Assembly (NCBI RefSeq): GCF_003173575.1
Contig: NZ_QGNY01000008.1
Location: 62,001 to 126,000 of the forward strand
DNA from: Pedobacter paludis
GTDB lineage: Bacteria; Bacteroidota; Bacteroidia; Sphingobacteriales; Sphingobacteriaceae
Length of the DNA stretch: 64,000 nt
Direction: 5' to 3'
Below the pieces are notes generated by a model. It saw only the letters and a program-made list of their open reading frames with translations, was not told the DNA's origin and ran no database searches. Positions 51,361-60,695 of the stretch are shown piece after piece. Both the position numbers and the translations under genes were made by a program. Position 1 is the first letter of the stretch. The number at the start of each line of letters is the position of its first letter.

Positions 51361-52233
51361 ATGAAATTTATTCTTTTAATATTCGCCATAACGCTCCCAC
51401 TTGGCATCTTCGCACAGGATATAAACACAACATATAAAATTTATGATGTGAGAAAACAAAAAATGATTTCTCTTGATCATATTGTTTTAGATATGGATAA
51501 AGCCGATGTTCTATTTTTTGGAGAAGAACATAATGATTCCATTGGGCACTTTTTGGAGGCTGAGCTGCTTAAAAGGCTAAACGAAAAATATCCTCAAAAG
51601 GCAGCATTGAGTTTAGAAATGTTCCATACCGATGTTCAGCCAATTGTTAACGAATATTTAGCAGGTGTAATTTCTGAGAAAAACTTTATAAAAGAAAGCA
51701 GGGCCTGGGGAAATTATACGGATTATCGTCAAGCTATTGAATATGCAAAGCAAAATAAACTGAGCGTAATTGCTGCAAATGCTGCTGCCCGTTATAGCAA
51801 TGCCGTTACCATGGGTGGTTTAGATGTTTTGAAAAATTTTCCTGAAACATCTAAAATATTTCTTCCGCCAATACCTGTTGATACTGCGACGGGTAGATAT
51901 AACGAGAAGTTTATTGAAACTTTGGGTGGCCATAATATGGGATCGATGAAGATTTATCAAACCCAAAATTTTTGGGATGCTACAATGGCTTGGTCTATCG
52001 CAAAATTTGCAAAGACAAATAAAGGAATCAAAATTTTACAACTTAACGGCCGCTTCCACAGTGATGAAAAACTTGGAACGCTGGCCAAGCTAAAAAACTA
52101 TGCACCAAAGCTAAAAACTTTAAATATTTCATCTTTCCCTGATGAAAGTTTTGAAAAACCAGATTGGGAAAAATTCAAAAATTTAGGCGATTATGTTATT
52201 ATAACCGATCCGAAAATCAAAAAGAGCTATTAG
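51361..52233 (+). CDS. ChaN-family haem-binding-type protein, exported
   Basis: A 290-residue protein with a signal peptide (MKFILLIFAITLPLGIFAQ). The ChaN/cofactor-haem-binding domain is seen in ADVLFFGEEHNDSIGHFLEAELLKRL, AALSLEMFHTDVQPIVNEYLAG, GGHNMGSMKIYQTQNFWDATMAWSI and LQLNGRFHSDEKLGT. Known family members bind haem between monomers; iron acquisition is plausible but not shown. It is convergent with mscL across a shared terminator. Confidence 0.87.
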   Translation: MKFILLIFAITLPLGIFAQDINTTYKIYDVRKQKMISLDHIVLDMDKADVLFFGEEHNDSIGHFLEAELLKRLNEKYPQKAALSLEMFHTDVQPIVNEYLAGVISEKNFIKESRAWGNYTDYRQAIEYAKQNKLSVIAANAAARYSNAVTMGGLDVLKNFPETSKIFLPPIPVDTATGRYNEKFIETLGGHNMGSMKIYQTQNFWDATMAWSIAKFAKTNKGIKILQLNGRFHSDEKLGTLAKLKNYAPKLKTLNISSFPDESFEKPDWEKFKNLGDYVIITDPKIKKSY

Positions 52234-52239
52234 AAAAAA

Positions 52240-52266
52240 GGTTCGCAAATGCTTGCGAACCCTTTT
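52240..52266. terminator. Terminator between the ChaN-like gene and mscL
   Basis: Perfect 9-base arms GGTTCGCAA and TTGCGAACC with a 4-base loop, A-rich on one side and CTTTT on the other, usable in both directions. Confidence 0.85.
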
Positions 52267-52271
52267 AAATA

Positions 52272-52661
52272 TTATGCTTTTGTTTTAAGCAAATCTCTTA
52301 TTTCTGTCAAAAGAACTTCTTCTTTTGTTGGTGCTGGAGGCGCAGAAGGTGCCACTTCTTCCTTCTTTTTAATGTTATTTACTGTTTTAATAATAATAAA
52401 TAAAACCAACGCAATGATGATAAATGAGATTACCTGAGAAAGAAAATTACCATATTTAATCGCAGTACCAGCAATAGTAAGTTTACTTAAATCTTCTAAA
52501 CCCGCAGCTTTAAGTGCTGGACCCAATACTGCCGGAGTTATAATGTCTTCGACTAAAGAGCTAACTATTTTACCGAATGCCGCTCCAATAATTACACCGA
52601 CTGCTAAATCGATTACGTTGCCTTTTACGGCGAAATCCTTAAATTCTTTTACAAATCCCAT
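52272..52661 (-). CDS. mscL: Large-conductance mechanosensitive channel
   Basis: A 129-residue inner-membrane channel that opens on membrane tension to release osmolytes. Two helices: FAVKGNVIDLAVGVIIGAAFGKIVSSLVEDIITP (about 10-43) and FLSQVISFIIIALVLFIIIKTVN (about 73-95), followed by a charged C-terminal bundle (PAPTKEEVLLTEIRDLLKTK). Length and start are typical. Confidence 0.96.
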   Translation of the reverse strand: MGFVKEFKDFAVKGNVIDLAVGVIIGAAFGKIVSSLVEDIITPAVLGPALKAAGLEDLSKLTIAGTAIKYGNFLSQVISFIIIALVLFIIIKTVNNIKKKEEVAPSAPPAPTKEEVLLTEIRDLLKTKA

Positions 52662-52797
52662 TTTTACAAAGTTTTAGAATGATTTATTTACTAAAGTAAT
52701 AAAGATTAAATTTAATACAAATGTTTAGGCAAAAATTTAAAACCGAACATATAAACAGCATTTATTCTATTGTAGGAAATATCTGAGATGATTTGTT

Positions 52798-52805
52798 TAT
52801 TTTTG
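52798..52805 (+). promoter_or_regulatory. -7 promoter element of rpoN
   Basis: TATTTTTG matches TAnnTTTG; 22 bases before the ATG. No TTG at the standard spacing. Confidence 0.5.
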
Positions 52806-52827
52806 CCCCTATTCTTTTATATACAAT

Positions 52828-54300
52828 ATGCTAAAGCAACATTTACAACAAAAATTATTACAGAAGTTATCGCCCCAGCAAATCCAATTTATTAAGCTGC
52901 TACAGGTGCCAACTGTTGCCTTAGATACCCGTGTAAAAGAAGAATTGGAAGATAACCCTGCGCTTGAAGATCCAAGTTTAATGACTGCTGACGAGCCTAA
53001 AGGCGAATATGACGATCTTAATGATGGGCCTGATGACTATGAAAAATCTTCTGAAGACAATAGCATGGATGAGTTTAATGTAGATGATTATCTGCAGGAT
53101 GACAACACCAACGATTACAGCACCAATTATAATAACGGTGATGATGATGACGAGAAAAAGGAGACACCAATCGCAATTGAAAGTACTTTTTTTGAAAGTT
53201 TACAAGAACAACTAGATTTAATTCCGCTATCGGATCAAGATTTTATCATAGGAAAACAGATTATTGGAAGCTTAGATGATGATGGTTATTTACGCCGCCC
53301 GCTAGGTTCTATGATTGATGATTTGGCCTTTTCTCAAAACGTAATGGTTGAAGAGGAAGATGTTTTAGAAATGCTACGGTTAATCCAAAGCTTCGATCCT
53401 CCAGGAATTGGTGCAAGAGATTTAAAAGAATGCCTGCTTATCCAGTTAAAAAGAAAAGATGCAAATAATCCAATTATAGTAAAAGCCATGAATGTGGTTG
53501 AAAATTATTTGGATGAATTTACACGTAAACATTACGATAAACTCGAAAAAAGCTTAGGTTTAGATAGTGAGGAACTAAAAGAAGTTGTTAATGAAATTCT
53601 TCGTCTAAATCCAAAACCAGGTGATGCTAATCAAGTTACCACCAAACAAATGCAAATTATTCCTGATTTTCACATCAGTAATAATGATGGTATTTTAATC
53701 CTAACGCTAAATTCAAAAAATGCACCAGAATTAAAGGTAAGCCGCTCTTACCAAGAAATGTTCGAGCATTATGACAAGGCATCGTCGAAAGATAAAAAAC
53801 TTAAAGAAGCCGTTCAGTTTGTTAAGCAAAAGCTGGATTCTGCAAAATGGTTTATCGATGCGATAAAACAAAGACAGCAGACCTTGCTCAAAACCATGAA
53901 TGCAATTATGCATTACCAGTATGAGTATTTTTTAACTGCTGATGAACGTAAAATGCGTCCGATGATTTTAAAAGATATTGCGGATAAAATTGATATGGAT
54001 ATTTCTACGGTATCCAGAGTTGCGAATTCTAAATACGTACAAACAGAGTTTGGCACATTTTTATTAAAATCTTTCTTTTCTGAAGCCATTCAAACAGAAA
54101 ATGGTGAGGAAGTTTCCAATAAAGAGGTTAAAAAAATTCTGGAAGATTGTATTGGAAACGAAGATAAGCGCAAGCCTTTGGCAGATGAAAAACTAACCGA
54201 TATTTTAAAAGAACGAGGTTATAATATTGCCAGAAGAACTGTCGCAAAATATCGTGAGCAAATGAATATCCCGGTTGCAAGGTTAAGGAAAGAACTTTAA
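52828..54300 (+). CDS. rpoN: RNA polymerase sigma-54 factor
   Basis: A 490-residue alternative sigma factor. N-terminal activator-interacting region I (LQQKLLQKLSPQQIQFIKLLQVPTVALDTRVKEELEDNPALED), a strongly acidic linker (about 55-115, many Asp and Glu), a core-binding region (FDPPGIGARDLKECLLIQL) and the DNA-binding part ending in the RpoN box ARRTVAKYRE. It needs an AAA+ enhancer-binding protein; none is encoded in this window. Confidence 0.97.
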   Translation: MLKQHLQQKLLQKLSPQQIQFIKLLQVPTVALDTRVKEELEDNPALEDPSLMTADEPKGEYDDLNDGPDDYEKSSEDNSMDEFNVDDYLQDDNTNDYSTNYNNGDDDDEKKETPIAIESTFFESLQEQLDLIPLSDQDFIIGKQIIGSLDDDGYLRRPLGSMIDDLAFSQNVMVEEEDVLEMLRLIQSFDPPGIGARDLKECLLIQLKRKDANNPIIVKAMNVVENYLDEFTRKHYDKLEKSLGLDSEELKEVVNEILRLNPKPGDANQVTTKQMQIIPDFHISNNDGILILTLNSKNAPELKVSRSYQEMFEHYDKASSKDKKLKEAVQFVKQKLDSAKWFIDAIKQRQQTLLKTMNAIMHYQYEYFLTADERKMRPMILKDIADKIDMDISTVSRVANSKYVQTEFGTFLLKSFFSEAIQTENGEEVSNKEVKKILEDCIGNEDKRKPLADEKLTDILKERGYNIARRTVAKYREQMNIPVARLRKEL

Positions 54301-54393
54301 TTGGTTGGTTAGTTTTTTGGACGCTGGTTATTTAGTTTATCAATAAGACCCTAACCCAAACACCGCAAAAAACCAATCACCTAATCAACTACT

Positions 54394-55407
54394 TTACCAC
54401 ATTTTAATGTAAGAAGGCACTTTATAGATATTGTTCAGTAATAATCCTAAAACAATTTCGTGACTTCCGTTACTTACCTGATTTAAGTCAGAAGTGGTAA
54501 AATCGTAAGAATAGGTCAGATTTACCATTTTACCGATATTAAACCCAGCCATGGCCGAAAAGGAATCATCTTTACGATAGCTTCCGCCCAGCCAAACCTT
54601 ATCTTTAAAAGCAAACTTCATGTTTAAATCTACTGATACTGGGGATGGAGATACATATTTCACCATGATGGATGGAATAGCGGCAATCTCATCATCAACA
54701 AAAAATTTATAACCTGCGGTTGCAAAAACGTGCGGAACTTCTTTTCCCTGATTATAAGACTCATCTCCTGTAAAGCTTAGCTTTTGAGGTAAAATCTGTT
54801 GGGCAGATAAGCCAGCAAACATGCGTGCGCCGTATAACCATAAACCAATACTTACATCGGGCTTTACCTGTGTTACCAAAGCTCTTGATAAAATTGGATC
54901 GATTGGATTTTCGAATGATAATGCATTCACATCTAACGCAATTCTCGAAATCCCCGCTGCAACACCTACCGATAAATTAAAATTATTGCTCAATTGTAAA
55001 TGATAAGCGTATGTTACATTGGCATCTAACCGAGATAAGGGACCTGTTTTATCCAATACGGCAGTAACTCCCATCCCATGGTGGGCTGGAGATGACATAT
55101 AGTTCTGTGTATAATTCCGATCCATTGGGTTACCGGTTTGCTCGGGAAACGAGGTTAAGGCATTACTCCACAACTGATTATCGCCCAAAGCCCAGTTTGC
55201 CGATACGAATGAGGTTTGAGGCGCATCGCTAATTCCTGCCCATTGTTTTCGGTAACCCGCTTTAAAATCGAGATAATTCTCTATTCCAGACAATGCAGGG
55301 TTAAGCAAATATTGGTTAAAAATATATTGCGTGTACTGTGGCTTTTGCTGCGAAAAACCTTCGTAGGAAAGAATAGTAAGGGCTAATAATACAATTAACT
55401 TTTTCAA
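54394..55407 (-). CDS. PorP/SprF family type IX secretion membrane protein
   Basis: A 337-residue outer-membrane protein with a signal peptide (MKKLIVLLALTILSYEGFSQ). The family opening QQKPQYTQYIFNQYLLNPALSGIENYLDFKAGYRKQWAG is clear, followed by barrel strands (NFNLSVGVAAGISRIALD, DVSIGLWLYGARMFAGLSAQQIL, SVDLNMKFAFKDKVWLGGSYRKDDSFSAMAGFNIG). SprF-like proteins help surface export of large adhesins. It lies 2 bases after the giant PKD protein gene, so it is probably the dedicated partner of that protein. Confidence 0.93.
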   Translation of the reverse strand: MKKLIVLLALTILSYEGFSQQKPQYTQYIFNQYLLNPALSGIENYLDFKAGYRKQWAGISDAPQTSFVSANWALGDNQLWSNALTSFPEQTGNPMDRNYTQNYMSSPAHHGMGVTAVLDKTGPLSRLDANVTYAYHLQLSNNFNLSVGVAAGISRIALDVNALSFENPIDPILSRALVTQVKPDVSIGLWLYGARMFAGLSAQQILPQKLSFTGDESYNQGKEVPHVFATAGYKFFVDDEIAAIPSIMVKYVSPSPVSVDLNMKFAFKDKVWLGGSYRKDDSFSAMAGFNIGKMVNLTYSYDFTTSDLNQVSNGSHEIVLGLLLNNIYKVPSYIKMW

Positions 55408-55409
55408 TT

Positions 55410-58400
55410 TTATCTAATTATAGTGAGAGGTCCTGATACAGATTTACGCCCATTTCTTGGGTTGATAATATAATAATAAACTCCGACAGGTAAAGGTACA
55501 TTTTGAAAGTTACCATCGAAAGGAATTTTGTATCCATTACTAAAAAATACCCTAGTTCCATTCCTGTTAAAAATTTCGACAGTTGCATTTGGATAGGTAT
55601 CTAAGTATTGAATATTCCAAACATCATTTATATTATCGCCATTAGGTGTAAAGGAATTTGGTGGTGTTAAAGCCTGAAGAACTTTTATGGTAACTGACGA
55701 TGTAGCTGTGCAACCTTCATCTGTAGTAACTACAAGCGTATATTCAGTATCTTTTTCTGGTGATGCGATTGGATTTAAGATATGATCATTGCTTAAACCC
55801 AAAGATGGTGTCCATTTATAGGTTAAGTTATCGCCCTCTGCCGTTGCGGGAATTTTGGTTTCCCCTCCAGACAAAATATAAATTGGAAATCCGGCATCAG
55901 CAGATGGAGATTTGTAAACATTTATAGTTTGCGTAATAAAAGCTGGACAACCATTAGCTGCTATAAAAGTATAGGTAATGGTATGTGTTCCAACATCAAC
56001 TATTTTTGGATTAAAATTACCCGCTTCGTCTATACCCTCTCCCGAATAAACCCCTGTACCAAAAATACCGGAAGTTTCCCTAGCCTGTGTAATAACAACA
56101 GAACCATCATTCTGGCAGGCCGCTGCAAGCTCTGCAAACTCCAACTGTGGGGCGGGTTTAAGCGTAATTTCTGTCTCTTTAAATTTAAAGCAGGTTTCTC
56201 CTGAATAGGCAACCAATCTGATGGTATATTTTTTATCTGCCAAACCACCAAAAGATGGATAGGTTAATTTAATATCATCACTTGTGGGGTTAAGTATGGT
56301 GATGAAATCTTCTGGCGCATTGATAAAATCCTTATAAATAAAAAGCTTGGTTATCTTACCAAAAAATGCATTCGAAGTGTTATTAATTATGACATCCTGA
56401 TTGCTGCAAAGGCTATTTTCATTTTTTATTGTAAAATCGGCCTTCTCTACTGCTCCGTTAACAGTAAAATCTTGGGTTTTAACTGAAATACAACCATTTG
56501 CATTCGTAATTTGCAAGGTTACTTTGTATGTACCCGCTACAGAATAATTATGTTTCCCATCTTTAGTAGTGGTTACATTTGGATTGGCAGGTGTAGAATT
56601 GGCTATATCACCAAAGGTCCATTGATATGTAAAAACACCATTCCCTCCAGCAGCATCAACTGATTTATTTGAAAATATTGCAAAAGCATCACTCAAACAA
56701 ATATCTGGAAGAGAAAAATCTGCAATTGGTAAATCTGTTATCACAATATTGGATGTAACAACATCACTTACACAATCGTGTGCGGATGTGGTTGTTAGTT
56801 TTATTGTATAACTGCCAGGAGATGTATATTGATGGTTAAAGGGTGCTGAGGTAGTTCGATCTACAGGGATACTTCCATCCCCAAAATCCCAATGCCAATT
56901 TTTTATCGTGTTGGGTGATAATGTACTACTAATTGTAGATTGATCAGTTAGCAAAACATCGGTATTTGTGCAACTTAATATAGGTGCCGTAAATTTAGAA
57001 ACAGGTAAAGGATAAATACTTACAACTTTAATTGGTGTTGGATCAGAATAACATCCGGTTCCCGATTTAACAGATAAAGTGACATTATAATTGCCTTCTC
57101 CATCATATTGGTGTTTTGGATTTTGATCTGTTGAAGTTTTTCCATCGCCAAAATCCCAGAGCCAATTGGTTATGGCAAAGTCAGCTGAATTCGAAGTGCT
57201 TTGGTCGGTAAAAGCAACATCAGATTTTGCACAGCTTGTTTTCGCTACATTAAACTTAGCTGTTGGCAAATCGTAAATTGTAAATACATAATTGGTAACC
57301 AAGTCCCCACTTACACAGTTGGATGCATTGTTTGGAACATGCGCAACAACACCTAAATGGTATTCGCCCGTGGTTGTATAAATTTTATTTGCCGGATAAC
57401 GATAAATATAAGTTTTTTGACCATTGGTTGTTTTAATTTCCGGTACAGGGTTTAAGGTGATCACTTCTGCCTCGCCATCCAAAGTCCAGGTTATTTTATC
57501 TGGCTGATATGGAAGATTTATCTTAAAATCAACTTCTGAGCCAATGCAGCCATTAGGATTTTCTTCATTCTTAGCTTCATTAACTACGGTTAAATAGTTG
57601 TTCGAAGAAAGGTTTGTCCCTGCAGAATAAGAATAGGATTCGGCTTGTCCAAAACCATAGGCAATTGCATTAAAACCTTCGTCGGCAGTTAGGGTTAAAC
57701 TATTTGAGGTTACCGTAATCTGTGCATAAGCATAAGTTGGATTCCCTGTTAAGGGCTTCCAGGTAACCGCAGGAGCTACACCATTAATTTTAAATGTTCC
57801 GGTTTTATTGGCTCTGATTAAAATATTAAGATATCTAACCGCTATTGCCTGCAAAGTAGAAGAAAATACCGTTACTGCTTTTATGTTAAATTCTATCGGA
57901 TTCAAAATTACCATTTCTGGATCTCCGAGCAGATTTGTTCCATTAACAGAAGAGCAACTTTGCGTTAAAGAATACTGCGCAACACTGATTAACTTATCTG
58001 AAGTAATAAAAGTAGGTTCAGTTAAAATAGAACTTTCGTAAAAAGCACCTTTATTTAAAGTTATGGTTTGGCCACCAAGGTTTACAATTGTGTTATCATC
58101 CTGAGCTAAAATCCTAAGAATATAGCGGCGATCAATAAAAGGAACAATTCCATAATTTCTGCCCCAGCTTACTGTTGGGTAAAGTTGTTGATATAAAGGG
58201 TCTTGAGATCCTGAACAGGCGATCATTACAACAGAAGAACCTGAAAAAGCCGCAAAGCGTTTACAGGAAGAAGTAGCTGGATCCGATTCTACATATACAC
58301 CTGTTAAATCGGAGTTTGTACTACCAACATATTCATAAACATCGCCCGCATTAACCAGCGTTACTGTTTTAACCGTACCACCTTTTTCATGAATTAACAA

Positions 58401-58904
58401 AGTAGTATTGGCTTCTGCAGCAACCAAAGCAAGAAAATTATTTCCACCTGCCGATTGCGTATAGTTCATGGAATAATAGGTTTGCCCTAGCGTTTCAAAG
58501 GGCAAAATTAAGGATGCCGCCGATCTTGCACCTGCATAAATATGCGTATAAGCAGAAACTTTTGGCATACCATCCGTAACCTTTATATGAATTCCTCTAT
58601 TGATAAGGTTTGTATTGGCCTCGGCTAAATTTACATAGGCCGCATTTCGATCTACATCGAACTGAACTGCCGTGTTTGCAGGGATTGTCTTGGTAGATGT
58701 GTAAGCGCCGCAACTTACTGTAACCTCAGTATTAAATTTGGAAGTAACAAAAACGGCAAGGTTGGCCAATGTTGCTTGACTATTGGGCACATGCGTAGGA
58801 AATACAGCCCAAAAATTGGTTCCCTCATTAGAAATATTTTGACCTAGTACGCGGGAAGTAAAGGATACAAATAAAATTAAAATAAAGAGTACAACCTTAT
58901 TCAT
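55410..58904 (-). CDS. Large secreted protein: IgGFc-binding-like, PKD repeats, gliding-motility C-terminus
   Basis: An 1164-residue protein with a signal peptide (MNKVVLFILILFVSFTSRVLGQ). Residues about 23-430 resemble the IgGFc-binding/adhesive N-terminal domain (EGTNFWAVFPTHV, GNNFLALVAAEANT, DRRYILRILAQDDNT). Then come at least three PKD domains with the W-D-F-G-D-G motif (ITNWLWDFGDGKT, IKNWHWDFGDGSI, FTYQWTFGD) and a T9SS/gliding-motility C-terminal domain (NSFTPNGDNINDVW..., EIFNRNGTRVFFSNGY, PVGVYYYIINPRNGRKSVSGPLTIIR). It should be displayed on or released from the surface through the type IX system with the SprF-like protein encoded next to it. Confidence 0.93.
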   Translation of the reverse strand: MNKVVLFILILFVSFTSRVLGQNISNEGTNFWAVFPTHVPNSQATLANLAVFVTSKFNTEVTVSCGAYTSTKTIPANTAVQFDVDRNAAYVNLAEANTNLINRGIHIKVTDGMPKVSAYTHIYAGARSAASLILPFETLGQTYYSMNYTQSAGGNNFLALVAAEANTTLLIHEKGGTVKTVTLVNAGDVYEYVGSTNSDLTGVYVESDPATSSCKRFAAFSGSSVVMIACSGSQDPLYQQLYPTVSWGRNYGIVPFIDRRYILRILAQDDNTIVNLGGQTITLNKGAFYESSILTEPTFITSDKLISVAQYSLTQSCSSVNGTNLLGDPEMVILNPIEFNIKAVTVFSSTLQAIAVRYLNILIRANKTGTFKINGVAPAVTWKPLTGNPTYAYAQITVTSNSLTLTADEGFNAIAYGFGQAESYSYSAGTNLSSNNYLTVVNEAKNEENPNGCIGSEVDFKINLPYQPDKITWTLDGEAEVITLNPVPEIKTTNGQKTYIYRYPANKIYTTTGEYHLGVVAHVPNNASNCVSGDLVTNYVFTIYDLPTAKFNVAKTSCAKSDVAFTDQSTSNSADFAITNWLWDFGDGKTSTDQNPKHQYDGEGNYNVTLSVKSGTGCYSDPTPIKVVSIYPLPVSKFTAPILSCTNTDVLLTDQSTISSTLSPNTIKNWHWDFGDGSIPVDRTTSAPFNHQYTSPGSYTIKLTTTSAHDCVSDVVTSNIVITDLPIADFSLPDICLSDAFAIFSNKSVDAAGGNGVFTYQWTFGDIANSTPANPNVTTTKDGKHNYSVAGTYKVTLQITNANGCISVKTQDFTVNGAVEKADFTIKNENSLCSNQDVIINNTSNAFFGKITKLFIYKDFINAPEDFITILNPTSDDIKLTYPSFGGLADKKYTIRLVAYSGETCFKFKETEITLKPAPQLEFAELAAACQNDGSVVITQARETSGIFGTGVYSGEGIDEAGNFNPKIVDVGTHTITYTFIAANGCPAFITQTINVYKSPSADAGFPIYILSGGETKIPATAEGDNLTYKWTPSLGLSNDHILNPIASPEKDTEYTLVVTTDEGCTATSSVTIKVLQALTPPNSFTPNGDNINDVWNIQYLDTYPNATVEIFNRNGTRVFFSNGYKIPFDGNFQNVPLPVGVYYYIINPRNGRKSVSGPLTIIR

Positions 58905-59029
58905 TTCTTACTTGTATTGTTTGGGAGTATGATGCATTTTTTGTCAAAACAGGAATGCAATATACCATTTATGAAATACAACAAAAAACAAGTTTATAAA
59001 AATTAACACTTTTAACAATCAAAAAGCAT

Positions 59030-59065
59030 TAGGTTGATGTAAAACTCTAGAGGGTTGATGTAAAA
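59030..59065 (+). promoter_or_regulatory. Direct repeats with LytTR-site geometry
   Basis: GGTTGATGTAAAA occurs twice (59032-59044, 59053-59065), exactly 21 bases apart, two helical turns. The 9-base cores TAGGTTGAT and AGGGTTGAT resemble LytTR target repeats. They lie about 130 bases upstream of the large PKD gene in the 261-base gap, which otherwise holds nothing recognisable. Confidence 0.45.
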
Positions 59066-59165
59066 AAATATTTAAATAGCTTATAATTCAATATTCAAAA
59101 CAGGTTTTAGACCGAGAAAAATAATACAAGCTTAAGCTAGTCTTATCCAAGAAAATAACATTCAA

Positions 59166-59369
59166 TTAGCCTTGATCTGATTGATCGCCACTTCCATACT
59201 TTTTAGAAAAATCCTCAGCCTTTTCATCAGCAGAAATATCGTTATGTGCTTTAGGCTCTAGGTTTTCATCTAAACGATCGTTCCAATCGTTTATTCCCTG
59301 TTCAGGATTTTCTGCCTTATCTTTTGAGTTGTCATTGCTAGCCAAATCGAGGTCTTTTTTAATATCCAT
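59166..59369 (-). CDS. Small hydrophilic acidic protein, 67 residues
   Basis: Starts MDIKKDLDLASNDNSKDKAE and ends EDFSKKYGSGDQSDQG. It is almost free of hydrophobic residues, rich in Asp, Glu, Lys, Asn and Ser, and must be mostly disordered. It resembles short stress-type proteins of Bacteroidota, but I recognise no family. It lies downstream of tatA on the same strand with a 58-base gap. Confidence 0.6.
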   Translation of the reverse strand: MDIKKDLDLASNDNSKDKAENPEQGINDWNDRLDENLEPKAHNDISADEKAEDFSKKYGSGDQSDQG

Positions 59370-59427
59370 TTTTTATAATTTAATTTCAATTAAAGAACAG
59401 CTAAAAAGCAATAAAGTTTGTGGCAAC

Positions 59428-59568
59428 CTATTTAACGGGAGGCTCGTCCTTTCCGGCTTTAAATTCCCTTACACTTTTACCAATTCCCTTCATCAGTTCA
59501 GGTAATTTTTTACCGCCGAAAATCAATAATATTACAACACCAATTAAGATAATTTCTAAAGCAGACAT
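59428..59568 (-). CDS. tatA: Short TatA-type Sec-independent translocase subunit
   Basis: A 46-residue protein read directly from the minus strand: it opens MSALEIILIGVVILLIFGGK, then KLPELMKGIGKSVREFKAGK and ends DEPPVK. This is the TatA pattern: one membrane helix (about 4-17), a hinge FGGKKLPEL, and an amphipathic helix with FKAG. It is shorter than E. coli TatA (89 residues). The AAAGGAAAACC before the ATG may help initiation. It is relevant to the Tat substrates seen here (ferritin-like lipoprotein, amidase). tatC is not in the window. Confidence 0.9.
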   Translation of the reverse strand: MSALEIILIGVVILLIFGGKKLPELMKGIGKSVREFKAGKDEPPVK

Positions 59569-59619
59569 GGTTTTCCTTTTTTACAATATACGCCAAATAA
59601 TATAATTTGGGTTAAATGA

Positions 59620-60474
59620 TTAAGCAACTAAAACATTTAAAGTTCTGTCTTTAACTTTAGGCACTGCTCCATTCCTCATAAATTCTGCAAAACCACGAAG
59701 TTGTTTTATCGATTTTATCGCTTCGTAACCAGCAAAATTGCTTCTTATTTTATTTAACAACATGGTATCGGTTTTAAATAGATCGCCTTTTGTTAAAATC
59801 CCTTTTTTTATAAAATCTTTAATTATTTCTGCCATTTTACCATTTGCATATAAATAAAGCGGCAATTTAAATACTTCGTTATTTAGCTTTTTAAAAGATA
59901 GATTGATCCAGTCAGCATCAGCTTCTGTTGTAACAGCAATTTTTCCGTTTTTCAAAATTATAGAACTTAAAAACTGTTTTGCTCTTTGTCTGGAAAAAAC
60001 ACCGGCATAAATCCCATCTCTTAAAGTATAATCCAATCTATCGGCGCAAAGCAAAGGCAATGGTTGTTCAAGAATAGTAAACTTACCGGTAACAATTTGT
60101 GCAATAGAATAACCATGATTGTTTAAAACCTGAGGAATTTCTGAATTTGTTACAACCTCATCAAAAATTTGCTCGTGGTAATTTTCATCGGTATTATCAA
60201 AAACATAATCTCCTACATGAGAAAAAGCAGTATGCGAAACATCATGCAATAAACCCGCAATTTGCTCTAGCTCCGAGCCTCCAAGCAAACGAATGAGCAT
60301 CATTACACCAATTGCATGTTCTAAACGAGAATGACAAATATCTGGATTAACCAGATATATGGCTCCGCTTTGGTGTACTCCGGCTAAACGTTTTAAAGCA
60401 TCGGTATTTAATAAATCTTCAAATACTTGAGGGAATTCCATTTTACCATACAAAAAATCATTTAGTTGAATCAT
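59620..60474 (-). CDS. HD-domain phosphohydrolase
   Basis: A 284-residue cytosolic protein of the HD superfamily. Metal ligands are visible: H53 (CHSRLEHAIGV), H77-D78 (GLLHDVSHTAFSHVGDYVF) and D149-like Asp in LLCADRLDYTLRDGI, the pattern of dGTPase/YdhJ-type HD enzymes. The substrate (dNTP, cyclic or other phosphoester) is unknown. It is monocistronic, upstream of tatA on the same strand. Confidence 0.88.
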   Translation of the reverse strand: MIQLNDFLYGKMEFPQVFEDLLNTDALKRLAGVHQSGAIYLVNPDICHSRLEHAIGVMMLIRLLGGSELEQIAGLLHDVSHTAFSHVGDYVFDNTDENYHEQIFDEVVTNSEIPQVLNNHGYSIAQIVTGKFTILEQPLPLLCADRLDYTLRDGIYAGVFSRQRAKQFLSSIILKNGKIAVTTEADADWINLSFKKLNNEVFKLPLYLYANGKMAEIIKDFIKKGILTKGDLFKTDTMLLNKIRSNFAGYEAIKSIKQLRGFAEFMRNGAVPKVKDRTLNVLVA

Positions 60475-60695
60475 ATCATTCGCATTAACAAATTATCAAT
60501 AAACAATATTACTAAAAATTTTAGTATTTAAGAACATTAAATTTCCACAAAAAGACTTAATAAACTAATTTAATTGGCTAACAAACTAACTTTCAAATAT
60601 TTTGAAAATGATTATTACAATGCAATGATTGAGAAAACTTACCCAAACAAAACCAAGTTTGTAAATTAACCGTTATAAATTAAAAAGAAACCAAA

